The notes below the pieces were generated by a model. That model was not told the origin of the DNA, did no database searches, and saw nothing but the letters and a program-made list of their open reading frames with translations. From Blattamonas nauphoetae (taxonomy: Eukaryota; Preaxostyla; Oxymonadida), in contig JARBJD010000558.1 in NCBI GenBank assembly GCA_033064195.1, forward strand, positions 1-33,679: DNA of 33,679 nt. The letters are read 5' to 3'. Position 1 is the stretch's first letter. The number at the start of each line of letters is the position of its first letter. This document shows positions 11,456 to 20,002 of this stretch, piece by piece. A program made the translations under genes and the position numbers.

Positions 11456-11868
11456 AGAAGAAACACACACTGCGGGGATAAGCAACAGTCAATCAAAAAT
11501 GAGAGTCTGAATGATGTGACAGATCACATTACCCGCTGCGTTCCCAGTTGGGAGCGTAGTGGCGCGTCTTCCTCATCGTCCCACGAGGCCAGTGTTGCAC
11601 AGAGTGCGACAGGCTTGTGGATTCATCACTCATTTCATGATTCCGTTCTCATAATCCATTGTGTCAATCTCGTCAACATCCCTGATCGGGGAAATGATTA
11701 GTTCTGGCGTCTATTCTTCACGGAGTTTTTGATTGGAGTGAAAAAAGAATGAAGCCAAATCATGCGGCAGATTCTGGTCTTATTTCTCTCCAAACTCTAT
11801 TTTGACGCAGACCTTGAATGGTCTCTAGAATGTTGGGGCGATCATGAGATCGGCAGTAGATAATCCTG
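11456..11868. other. intergenic region between the two kinase genes
   Basis: About 410 bp with no gene that can be supported. It contains copy B of the dispersed repeat (11535-11681) and then an A+T-rich stretch leading to the next start codon. Confidence 0.6.
11535..11681 (+). repeat. dispersed 147-bp repeat, copy B
   Basis: Direct counterpart of 8712-8858. It starts about 80 bp after the stop codon of the SPRY-tailed kinase. Both copies therefore sit downstream of a kinase-fold gene, on the same strand and at identical length. Confidence 0.8.
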
Positions 11869-13890
11869 ATGACATCTCTCGGAAAGGAATATCCTATCGA
11901 TGAGAAAGATTATAAGATCCTGTGCCACATCGGGAAAGGCTCGTCAGCACTTGTGTATAAAGCCCTCTGCAAGCCGCTCGACGAGGAGGTTGCCATCAAA
12001 ATTGTTGACTTGGAACGGGTGAAAGGAAACTTGGACACAATTCTGGTCTGCCTCTCTCTTTCACTTTGGTATCTAATTCTTTATCCCTTTCCTACTTCCA
12101 CTTTGGTGCCATTAACATTGAAGAAAGAAGTGAAGATTTTGATGTTATCTCACCACCCAAACGTTGCTCACGTCCACATTTCATTTATACACAATAGTTC
12201 TCTGTGGGTTGTTCAACCTTTGTTTGAAGGTATTCCTTTTTGGATTCCAATAATGACGATCCCTCTCTCCGCAGGTTCATGCCATGACATGATGAAATCA
12301 GTGTTCCACACCGGTTTTGATGAAGCTTCCATTGCAACCATTCTCCATGGAACACTCAACGCCTTGAATTACATCCACAACGAAGGCCACATCCACCGCG
12401 ATGTCAAGGCCGCCAACCTTCTCCTCGACAAGAGCGGGAACGTGTACCTCGGAGACTTTGGGGTGAGTGGGTGCTTAATCGAGAACGGGATGCGGCGGGA
12501 AAGCCGAAACACGTTTGTGGGGACGCCGTGCTGGATGAGCCCTGAAGTGGTCGACCAAAGCATCGGATACGACTACAAAGCAGACATCTGGTCGCTGGGG
12601 ATCACAGCGATCGAGTTGGCCAACGGATCGGCACCGTACGCGACATACCCGCCGGTGAAGGTGCTGATGATGATCCTCCACAACGAGCCACCCAAACCGG
12701 AAGACCCGAAGGACAGGGCTCCTCTTTCGCAGCATTTCCGGGATTTTGTGAGTCAGTGCTTGCGGAGAGAGCAGACTAAGCGGCCGTCTGCGGCGGAGTT
12801 GCTGAACCATCCGTTCATCCGCGGGAAGGCGAAGGACGCGTCGTATCTGCAGCAGACCATCCTCCGAAGGATGCCGCCGCTGGAAGTGCGTGCGCGGAAG
12901 GAGAAGGAGGCCATTGACCAGATGATGAAGTCCGAACTGCCCCAGACCATCCCCAAAGTGACCGCAGTGTCGGCCATGACTGGCTCTGTGCTCGATCAGT
13001 ACGTGAAAGGCGGCGAACTGTACCGTGCACGCTCGATCGCTAATTCTCGGAATGGCGAGTGGGACTTCAGCGAGGAAGAGGTCGTCAAGTATCTGTACCC
13101 CATCCCCTCCCCCGTCCCCCCGCAGCAGCAGTCACCCGCCAGCCTCGCCTCGCCCACTCCTGTCCGCCCGTCGCAGAATTTTGGGGTCTCGTTCGACCAT
13201 CCCTCACACTCCGAGTCACCCCAGCCAAATCATCCAAAACAGGAGGTGCTGCAGAAAGTGTCACCCATCACCCGAACAACATCCTTTCAGAAGGTTGGGC
13301 GGTTCCAAGTGCATGCAATGGACTCGCCATGTCGAGCACAGCAAGACATTCCATCGCAGTCGAATACTCCCTTCACTCAGCGCTCTCATCCCAACCACGC
13401 GAAGAAAGAGAACGACGACGAAACGCCAAAGCACCCTGCGACCAAACAAGAGCGACACGAGCACGATGACCTCGCAATCACACTCACCGCCATGATCCGC
13501 GGGTTGTTGACGCAGGAGCGCGAGAAAGACCGGGAGGAGCGGAGGAAAGAGGAGGAACGACGCCGAATGCAGCAGACCGTGTCTGGATCCCCTCTCTTCC
13601 ACATGTCTGAGCTGGAGACCGCCTTCCTCAACTGCAGCGATGACGTGGTTGTCCTCTGGCGGGAGAATCGGAGACTGCGAAAGCGTCTCAAAAAGTACGA
13701 GCCAAGCGACTCAGCCGACGGCGCCTCGTCCGACGACGACTTCGCCCTCAAAAGCTACGAGTGGACAGTCAAACCCGAAAAGGAGCGGCTTCGGAGGCGG
13801 CGAGAGAAGAGAAGCGAGCATCTCGACTCGTCTGGACTGGAGCTGTCTGACCTGTCGGTGAAGGACAAGACGAAGAAGCATCCAGGCTAA
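11869..13890 (+). CDS. STE20-family kinase, OSR1/SPAK (FRAY)-like
   Basis: Serine/threonine kinase of the germinal-centre-kinase VI type. After removing two introns it is about 632 residues. Visible motifs are the glycine loop IGKGSSALV (21-29), VAIK with Lys44, HRDVKAAN (catalytic Asp137), DFGVS (Asp155), the T-loop TFVGTPCWMSPEV that in OSR1/SPAK is the target of WNK kinases, GYDYKADIWSLGITAIE, and the trailing LQQTILRRMPP segment also seen after OSR1 kinase domains. The C-terminal half is Pro/Ser/Gln-rich and then highly charged: a probable coiled coil encoded at about 13510-13700 (EREKDREERRKEEERR and ENRRLRKRLKK), then an acidic/basic tail. I do not see the conserved C-terminal docking domain of animal OSR1/SPAK. 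In animals and plants these kinases relay osmotic signals to ion transporters; that role here is inference. Confidence 0.88.
   Translation: MTSLGKEYPIDEKDYKILCHIGKGSSALVYKALCKPLDEEVAIKIVDLERVKGNLDTILVCLSLSLWYLILYPFPTSTLVPLTLKKEVKILMLSHHPNVAHVHISFIHNSSLWVVQPLFEGIPFWIPIMTIPLSAGSCHDMMKSVFHTGFDEASIATILHGTLNALNYIHNEGHIHRDVKAANLLLDKSGNVYLGDFGVSGCLIENGMRRESRNTFVGTPCWMSPEVVDQSIGYDYKADIWSLGITAIELANGSAPYATYPPVKVLMMILHNEPPKPEDPKDRAPLSQHFRDFVSQCLRREQTKRPSAAELLNHPFIRGKAKDASYLQQTILRRMPPLEVRARKEKEAIDQMMKSELPQTIPKVTAVSAMTGSVLDQYVKGGELYRARSIANSRNGEWDFSEEEVVKYLYPIPSPVPPQQQSPASLASPTPVRPSQNFGVSFDHPSHSESPQPNHPKQEVLQKVSPITRTTSFQKVGRFQVHAMDSPCRAQQDIPSQSNTPFTQRSHPNHAKKENDDETPKHPATKQERHEHDDLAITLTAMIRGLLTQEREKDREERRKEEERRRMQQTVSGSPLFHMSELETAFLNCSDDVVVLWRENRRLRKRLKKYEPSDSADGASSDDDFALKSYEWTVKPEKERLRRRREKRSEHLDSSGLELSDLSVKDKTKKHPG
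12046..12123 (+). other. in-frame, stop-free intron 1 of the STE20-like kinase (78 bp)
   Basis: GTCTGC donor and TTGAAG acceptor, phase 0, length divisible by three. It interrupts subdomain III: removing it joins LDTIL to KEVKILMLSHHPNV as in relatives. If retained it would insert 26 hydrophobic residues without a stop. Confidence 0.8.
12230..12274 (+). other. in-frame, stop-free intron 2 of the STE20-like kinase (45 bp)
   Basis: GTATTC donor and CTCTCCGCAG acceptor, phase 1, length divisible by three. Removing it joins VVQPLFEG to SCHDMMKSVF, matching the hinge region of OSR1-like kinases. Confidence 0.85.
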
Positions 13891-14128
13891 GAATGGAGGA
13901 CACTCACTACCAATCGACAGACAGAATCAGAGCGAGGGCAACATGGACAGAGTTGCTAAGCTCGCATCTGCAAATATCTCTTCCCTCCAACGAGGATCTG
14001 TTTTTCTCGACTCTTTGCACGCGTCGATGTTACGTGAGCGCCTATTGCGAAATTCTCATTCTTACGACTTGTTCAGTTGCTTCCACTTGTTTTATCCAAG
14101 CATCCAATAGATAATAAGTGGTTCGATC

Positions 14129-15214
14129 ATGAACACTGAATCTCAGCTTCTATCAGAAGAAAAATCGACAAAGCGGACATCATCTGCAACAATATCGTGT
14201 ATTGTGTTTGTTCTGATGGTCACGATTATTTCAATCCAAAACCAGACCGCAGGGAAGCACTTCAAATATCCACATGCTCTCTCGCTCGACCAATCTCTCT
14301 CAACTCTCCTTTTTACATCACTCCAACTTAAACTGTCTCAAAAATCCCAAAAAATTGACAAATCAAAGGTTTTAAAGACTTTCCCGATTGGGTTGTCAGC
14401 AGCCATCAATTTTGTCTCAAATCTGAAATGCCTCCAAGTCACTGTTCTCTCAACCATGTCCATCTTCTACAATATCAATCTTCTGTTCGTTGCCCTCTTT
14501 GAAACATTCTTTCTCGGACGCCACTTCCATAAATGGACGAAACTCGCCCTCTTCATTATCTTCGCCGGAGCTCTGATATACTGCGCTTCTGGCATCAAGC
14601 TCACTCTCGGCGGGTGCTTTTGGTTGATTATGTATCTAACCACGCACAATCTTCAGCCATTCTTCACAAAGCGTGCGCTGGCCAGTGGAGTTGTCACAAG
14701 CGACGAGCTGCCCTTCTACAACGCCCTCTGCAGCACTCCGATCCTCCTCTGCTCGTTCCTTCTGTCCGGCGAGTGGAGAACCATCGGACCTAAACTGTCG
14801 TCTTGGGTGTCTTTTCCGGTTTGTCTCTCTTCTCGTTCATCGCCTCAGCTCTACACTAACCTCGTGATCTCTCCGATTTATGCCATCTCCAGATTCTCAG
14901 CGATGGATACCCTCTCGTTGACAGCATGGGAGTTCCTGTCAATCTGCTCCAAAATCCCCGGGATGGTCCTCTCCTCCATCATCAACAACCATCCTCTCGA
15001 TGGAATTCAGATGTTGGGAATCGCCACAACAACACCAGGCGCCATTCTTTTCCAGCATTTTTCGAAACAAGATACGTACACGACGAGACAGAGGAATGAC
15101 ACAGCGACGGAGGAACAGCTCCGACTTCTGGAGAATTCAGAGGAAGCATTGGAAGAAACAGAAGGTTCTTGCTTCGCAGCTGTTCCCAGCATCCTATCTC
15201 ATGCTGAGATCTGA
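14129..15214 (+). CDS. nucleotide-sugar transporter-like membrane protein (DMT superfamily)
   Basis: A 361-residue multi-pass protein with about eight to ten hydrophobic segments. Motifs recall Golgi nucleotide-sugar or triose-phosphate transporters: INFVSNLKCLQVTVLSTMSIFYNINLLFVALFE split over two helices, a duplicated-half layout, and a last helix pair around LSLTAWEFLSICSKIPGMVLSS. Such proteins exchange nucleotide sugars for the nucleoside monophosphate across Golgi/ER membranes; the substrate cannot be read here. The N-terminus is a short cytosolic tail and the C-terminus is acidic (EEALEETE). Around 14815-14855 the frame used gives a polar stretch (VCLSSRSSPQ), while the +1 frame gives a hydrophobic helix (GLSLFSFIASAL). 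Two compensating indels, or sequencing error, may thus have scrambled one membrane segment. The upstream gap (13891-14128) shows nothing recognisable. Confidence 0.65.
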   Translation: MNTESQLLSEEKSTKRTSSATISCIVFVLMVTIISIQNQTAGKHFKYPHALSLDQSLSTLLFTSLQLKLSQKSQKIDKSKVLKTFPIGLSAAINFVSNLKCLQVTVLSTMSIFYNINLLFVALFETFFLGRHFHKWTKLALFIIFAGALIYCASGIKLTLGGCFWLIMYLTTHNLQPFFTKRALASGVVTSDELPFYNALCSTPILLCSFLLSGEWRTIGPKLSSWVSFPVCLSSRSSPQLYTNLVISPIYAISRFSAMDTLSLTAWEFLSICSKIPGMVLSSIINNHPLDGIQMLGIATTTPGAILFQHFSKQDTYTTRQRNDTATEEQLRLLENSEEALEETEGSCFAAVPSILSHAEI

Positions 15215-15576
15215 TCAATTTCGTATTAACAAGGACGATCGAACAGTCAGAAACTGAATGGGCACTTATGTCGTATTTTTGAACATATAACACAAGCGTT
15301 TCCTCTCAAGCAGGTGGACCTTGTGCCTTTCAGTGTTTTCAGAACACGGGTTTCAGTCAAAGTTCCGTCAAGTTCTCATTTTCGTCTCGAAATAGAATTA
15401 TCGTTTTCTGAAGATATTACGATATATTCTTCGCATAAACATTTCAACTATCTATATTTGAGTGAAGATATGTCAATTCAAACTTATTATGCCATCAGTC
15501 ATCAGCATTTTCGAAAGAATGCAATCCGTACTTTTTTTTCTCATCCACACGAAACTCGAAAACTTAAGTGACCATC
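15215..15576. other. intergenic region upstream of the RABL6-like gene
   Basis: A+T-rich, about 360 bp. A short open frame at 15314-15571 has no recognisable domain and low-complexity character. Nothing else can be supported. Confidence 0.5.
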
Positions 15577-18039
15577 ATGTCATCAAGAGGGAATCGTGAT
15601 TCTCGTCGTTTTTCGATGAAATCATCTCCTTTATCACATCCTACGTCAGGTTCACAGCCATCGTCAATTGTCGCAAAGAATTACCACATCAAGGTTGAAG
15701 TCCGTGGGTCTCGGAAGACAGGGAAGACTCAATTCATCAACATGATGTGTGGAGCCCAGTTTTCGGATAAATATGAACCAACACTCAAGACAGTCGAGCT
15801 TCGAACCAAACTTGAGTTGGATGGTCTGGTTCTCATCATTTTTTCATCTCTCCTCCACATCTAATTCATTCTATTCGGCCATGCAGATGGACAAGAGAAT
15901 ATTGATTACACAGTCTGGATTTATCTCATTTCGTTCATCTCTCTGTCAATCACTTTTCCCTTCTCAGTACGTTGATGCTATTGAAGCTGATCAAGATGGT
16001 ATTCTCCCCTGTCCTCATCATTTTCAATCTGCTTTCCTTCATTAGATCTCACAATATCCTCAGCATCGACGGATTGTATCATCTATCTCTGCAACCCTCT
16101 CGACCCAATCACTGTCTCTGCTGTTGCGGAAGATATTCAGAAAGCACCTGCACATATCCCAAAATGTCTCGTGTGCAATTTCCTCGACGAAGTTATTGAG
16201 AAGGAGGACGAACTAAAGAGGAAATGGGACGAAGAAAGAAGCGAGAAGCCAACAGAGGCCAATCCTTCTGATCCTGCGCCAGAAACCGGAAATCTTGATT
16301 CTGATTCCAAACTCGAAGAGGGAAGCCCACAGGAATCGCAGAAAGATCAAATCGAGGACTCTCCCAAAGAACAACCATCAGAACACTCAGAGGTGAAGGA
16401 AGCAGAAGAAACAAAGGATGAATCTCTTCCCTCGTTCAGCAATTTGGATGTCCAGACACAGAAGAAGCGTGACATCACCCTCACATCGACCTTCACTCTC
16501 GATGCCTACCTCTCCTCCCTCTTCCCAACTCTCAATTTTTCACATCTCCCGCTGGGCTCCCCCACTTTGTCAGCTTCCGGAATGTCTTCATTTGCCGCTT
16601 CACCCATCACAAACATCCCCACATCGCCCCCTCTGTCTGCCGGATTCGCACGCGAGAATGCCTCTGTATCATCGCTCAACATGCATCAGTTCCCATCTTC
16701 TCCATCTTTTCTCTGCCTTTCTAAGCTCTCCCTCAAGTTTGGATACGGAATATCGTTTGTTCGCAAGTTTCTGATGTACCCATTACAAAAAAAGAAACGA
16801 GATGAGATCGAGCGATTGGTGGAAACAATGAAACGCGAAGAAGTCAGAGGATGGAATGATCTGCTGCTAGATTCTGAGCAGCAGAACGCTGGAATATTCC
16901 GAGAAATGCACCTGATGCAGCGTGATTTCCTAAATGAACAAGCCGAACGCGAAAAACAGCGAAGATTTAGCGAAGACAAGCCACGACACAATGTCTCTCA
17001 TCCTTCTTCACCTTCTGTGGGGAAGAAATCACCGCCACCGACGACGCCCCACATTGCGGAGCAAGCCAAGCCATCCCCACCGCCTCGTCCGCCTCCCTCT
17101 GTCCCTCTTCCCGTCGAACCGAAGAAGGAGAAACGAGGCTTTTTTGGATTTTTGAGGAAAAAAGACGAAACACCAACAGAAGAGCCAGCTCCCAAGACAC
17201 AGCGAGAGTTGGAGAAAGAAAGGGAGAAAGAGCGGAAGAGAGAAGAAGAGGCGAAAGCGAAGAAGGAACAGGAACAGAAGAAGAAGCAGAAGAACATCCA
17301 AAGCCAGACAAAGGCCATCACAATGGACACCTCCCTCGATTTCTTCCTCGCCGACGTGGAGGAGACAGCAGGGAAAGGGGAGGACACCAAAGTCGACAAG
17401 AAGCGGAAGGAGAAAGAGGAGAGTGAGGAGGAGGGGAGGGGAAGGAGGAGAGGCGTGGAGCTGGATGATGGGCTCGATTGGGGCGATGCCATCAGCGATC
17501 TGAAGAAGCAGGCGAAGAAGGAGGAGAAGGCCAGGAAGCGAAGAGAAGAAGAGGAGCAGCGGGCAAAGGACGAAGAGGAGAGGAAAGAAAGAGAAAGGGA
17601 GGAGAGGAGAGAGAAAGAGAGGGAAGAGAAGAGGGTGATGGAGATGCGGCTGAGGCAGGAAGAGGAGGACAGGCGGAAGAAGGAGGAGTTTCACGTCGAA
17701 AGCGACCTGTCTCTCCCGCAGTCCCATCACTCGTCCCAAGTCATCGAGACGGCTCAATTTGCTGTCCCTGGCTCGTCTTCTTTCTACGACGATGTGGACA
17801 CACCAAATCCTGCTGATTTTGGGGTCGAAGAGACGCCTCACGAGGTTTATGGGGAAGTTGGGGGGCAGGATGCAGGAAGTGGAGGGTATGTGATGCTGGA
17901 CGATGACTCAGAGGAAGAGAGGAAGGAGAAGAAGAGGAGGAAGAAGGAGAAGAGAGAGAAGAAGCACAAAAAGGAGAAGAAGAAGAAAGAGAAGAGGAAG
18001 GCGGAGGAGGAAGACGAGGAGGAGTCGGAAGAGCATTAA
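15577..18039 (+). CDS. RABL6-like: RABL6/Parf-like GTPase with long charged tail
   Basis: Exons 15577-15823, 15887-15912, 15968-15998 and 16046-18039 join in phase to about 765 residues. The N-terminal GTPase-like domain has the P-loop RGSRKTGKT, then YEPTLKTVEL (switch I position), TDCIIYLCNPLDP, and KCLVCNFLDEV where ordinary small GTPases have NKxD. This matches the RABL6 pattern, in which that motif is also degenerate. After an acidic Pro/Ser/Glu insert comes FGYGISFVRKFLMYPLQ and NAGIFREM, resembling the RABL6 segment FGLKYLHKFFNIPFLQ and NYGIFLEM. The rest is proline-rich and then extremely Lys/Glu/Arg-rich (17200-17690 and 17920-18030), like the lysine-rich C-terminus of the family. 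In animals RABL6 is linked to cell proliferation and possibly ciliary trafficking; the role here is unknown. The first ATG in frame is 15577. The gene converges on the next one with an 89-bp gap. Confidence 0.78.
15824..15886 (+). other. RABL6-like intron 1 (63 bp)
   Basis: GTCTGG donor and GGCCATGCAG acceptor, phase 1. It joins KLELD to DGQENIDYT. Confidence 0.75.
15913..15967 (+). other. RABL6-like intron 2 (55 bp)
   Basis: GTCTGG donor and CCCTTCTCAG acceptor, phase 0. It joins IDYT to YVDAIEADQD. The exon before it is only 26 bp and the one after it 31 bp. The donor repeats the first six bases of intron 1. Confidence 0.65.
15999..16045 (+). other. RABL6-like intron 3 (47 bp)
   Basis: GTATTC donor and CTTCATTAG acceptor, phase 1. 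It joins ADQD to DLTISSASTDCIIYL, giving the central GTPase strand. Confidence 0.8.
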
Positions 18040-18128
18040 TCAACCTGTAAGATCAATTCACCACTTGTTTTCACATTGGCCAAACTCGCTGAAACAGTGA
18101 AAAGCATGCAAGTGAGAAAAAACGAGTG

Positions 18129-19838
18129 TTAGTCCCGTCGCGGGTGCATCCGCCGATACTCCTGACACTTCCGCAGCTGCTCGTTGTCGACGACAACATC
18201 GTCGGGATCAGCCTGCTCGAAGGTGATCGGGTCCATTCCGTTGTCCTGCACAAACCGTCTGATGGCGTCGAACTCGAAGAAGACGCGCTCCTCGCTGTTT
18301 CGAAGCCGCGCTGGGGTCGTGATCAGCTTTCCTGTCAACGCACATCGAAGGCCCTGCGTCTCCTCCTCCTGCTCGGACAGGGGGTCTATCAAAGGCGAGT
18401 ACGGCCGCTCGTTGTCTTGCGGAGGACGAGGCTGGCTGGGAACTGCCGCCCAGCTGACGTCGAGCATCGCAGACGCATTTTCTGGAATGCGTGTTTGGGA
18501 GGGTCGGTTCGGTGCTGATTGTGAGGACGAAAGATGCTGCAAAGGTCCTTCGAAGCTGAGTGACAACGGCTGTCTCTGCGTTGAAGCCATTGTGAGCGCC
18601 AGTTGGTTCTGCGGAGCGGGGTTGGAGGGGTGCCCGACAAAATAAGGGTTGCGTTGGGCGGCGAAGGAAGTCGTGGTATTCTGGTTGAAATGGTGATGGC
18701 TTTGAAGAACAGGCATCGGAACAGACGAACTCTGAGGTTGCTGGGAAAGATTTGGTTGTGGGGCGCCGATTGTGGCAGGGGATCGTTGAGGGGGCGTGAC
18801 AGTGGGATGGACAACGCGAGAAGGGGCTGAATGAAAACTGGGCTGAGCAGATGAGCGCGGGTAGACAACTGGGTGAGGGACAGGCACGATTGGTTGCATA
18901 TTTCGGGGCCATTGCGGATTTGGCCTGGAATTGTGGGCAGAACGGGATCCGGGAGGAAATACAGGAGGAGGGTGGTTAGTAACCGCAGAGTGAGATCTGT
19001 TGAGAGGAAGTGGGTGATTAGGGACAGACATGGGCTGAGAAGAGGCAGAGAGAGGAGGGAGGGGAGGAGTTGGGGGGACGAGTTGTTGTGGGGTGAAGAC
19101 AGAGATGATAGAGACGAGTTGCATGAAGTGGTGCTTGTCAGTAACCAACGTTGGCTGGACTTGGATTTCAGCCACCTCTGCTTGCCTCATGTTGCTGATG
19201 GAAGCGATGATGTCTGGAGTGTTGTCATCGACATGCAAAATGACTGGCTCTCTCTTGTTATCATGCGTTGGATAGAGAACATGAAACTTGTACAGTTTTC
19301 CGGTTGGGAAAGTGGAGGAAAACAGATGTTGGTCGACAGATTGGAAGACGCCGGTGATGGAGAAGCAGATGGTACGCCAGAATGACTTGGCATGAAAATT
19401 GGACCACAGCTCCTGATTGGGTCCAAAGTACTCCAAAAAGTTGGAGTATGAAGGCATTCCAATGTATCGACCAAGAGGGAGCGACGAGGCTTTGACTGTC
19501 ACGACGTTGGTAACACAATCTGGAAACTATGAGAGAAATGAAGACAAACCTAGTGTGTCAATTGTTCCTGAAATAATGGAGGTCTCTCCAATGTGATGGA
19601 TTTGAGAAACATTGAACTGTTGCTGTGGATCGAACGTTAAGACGACGGTAGGTGGTGAATTCGTGGAAGAGGGAGGGATAACAAATGAAAATGATTTTTC
19701 ACTTGCTTGAACACAGATTCCAGCCCAACAAATTTCTTTTCCCTTGAAATTTTGTTCGAAAAACTGTTGACCTTTTTCCTGTCGTGTGATGGGGCAGTCC
19801 TGAATATAATCGAGAAAGGTAATTCCACGTAGAGTCAT
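18129..19838 (-). CDS. unknown protein with U-box/SP-RING-like C-terminus
   Basis: Two exons (19838-19550 and 19519-18129) give about 559 residues. The N-terminal ~220 residues look globular (KGKEICWAGICVQ, PTVVLTFDPQQQF, LYKFHVLYPTHD) but I do not recognise a family. The middle ~230 residues are low-complexity Pro/Gln/Ser/His, likely disordered. The last ~75 residues (CALTGKLITTPARLR, FFEFDAIRRFVQ, DPITFEQADPDDVVVDNEQLRK) follow the U-box/SP-RING layout of target-strand, helix, DPIT and second helix. Most zinc ligands are absent, as in U-boxes, so a ubiquitin- or SUMO-ligase role is possible but inferred. The gene ends 89 bp from the convergent RABL6-like gene and begins 165 bp past the CTF18 stop on the same strand. 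Confidence 0.6.
19520..19549 (-). other. 30-bp intron in the U-box-like gene
   Basis: On the minus strand GTTTGTC starts at 19549 and TTTCCAG ends at 19520. Removing it joins GTIDTL to DCVTNVVTVKASS in phase 1 with no stop. An earlier TAG inside the segment would give the wrong frame, so the second AG is preferred. Confidence 0.7.
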
Positions 19839-20002
19839 TTGAAAATGGTTGAGTGAAGTAAAACGAATTGACTCTGAACTTCTGAGGCGACGAATATTAG
19901 GAGAGGATCAGACCCGAAATAAAAATATGAGTTCAGAAAATAAGATGATGTTGTTGAAATGACATTCTTCATTCAAAAAAATACAAAATAAAAAGGTATC
20001 AC

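Noticed and set aside
11869-13890. Reading the STE20-like kinase as one uninterrupted exon because the frame is open throughout
   Set aside because: The segments 12046-12123 and 12230-12274 insert hydrophobic residues at conserved kinase positions and have good splice sites, so they are read as introns.
17029-17841. Long minus-strand open frame of 270 codons, leucine-rich
   Set aside because: It is the antisense of the Lys/Glu-rich RABL6-like tail; GAG/AAG-rich codons read backwards give Leu/Phe. No domain is visible.
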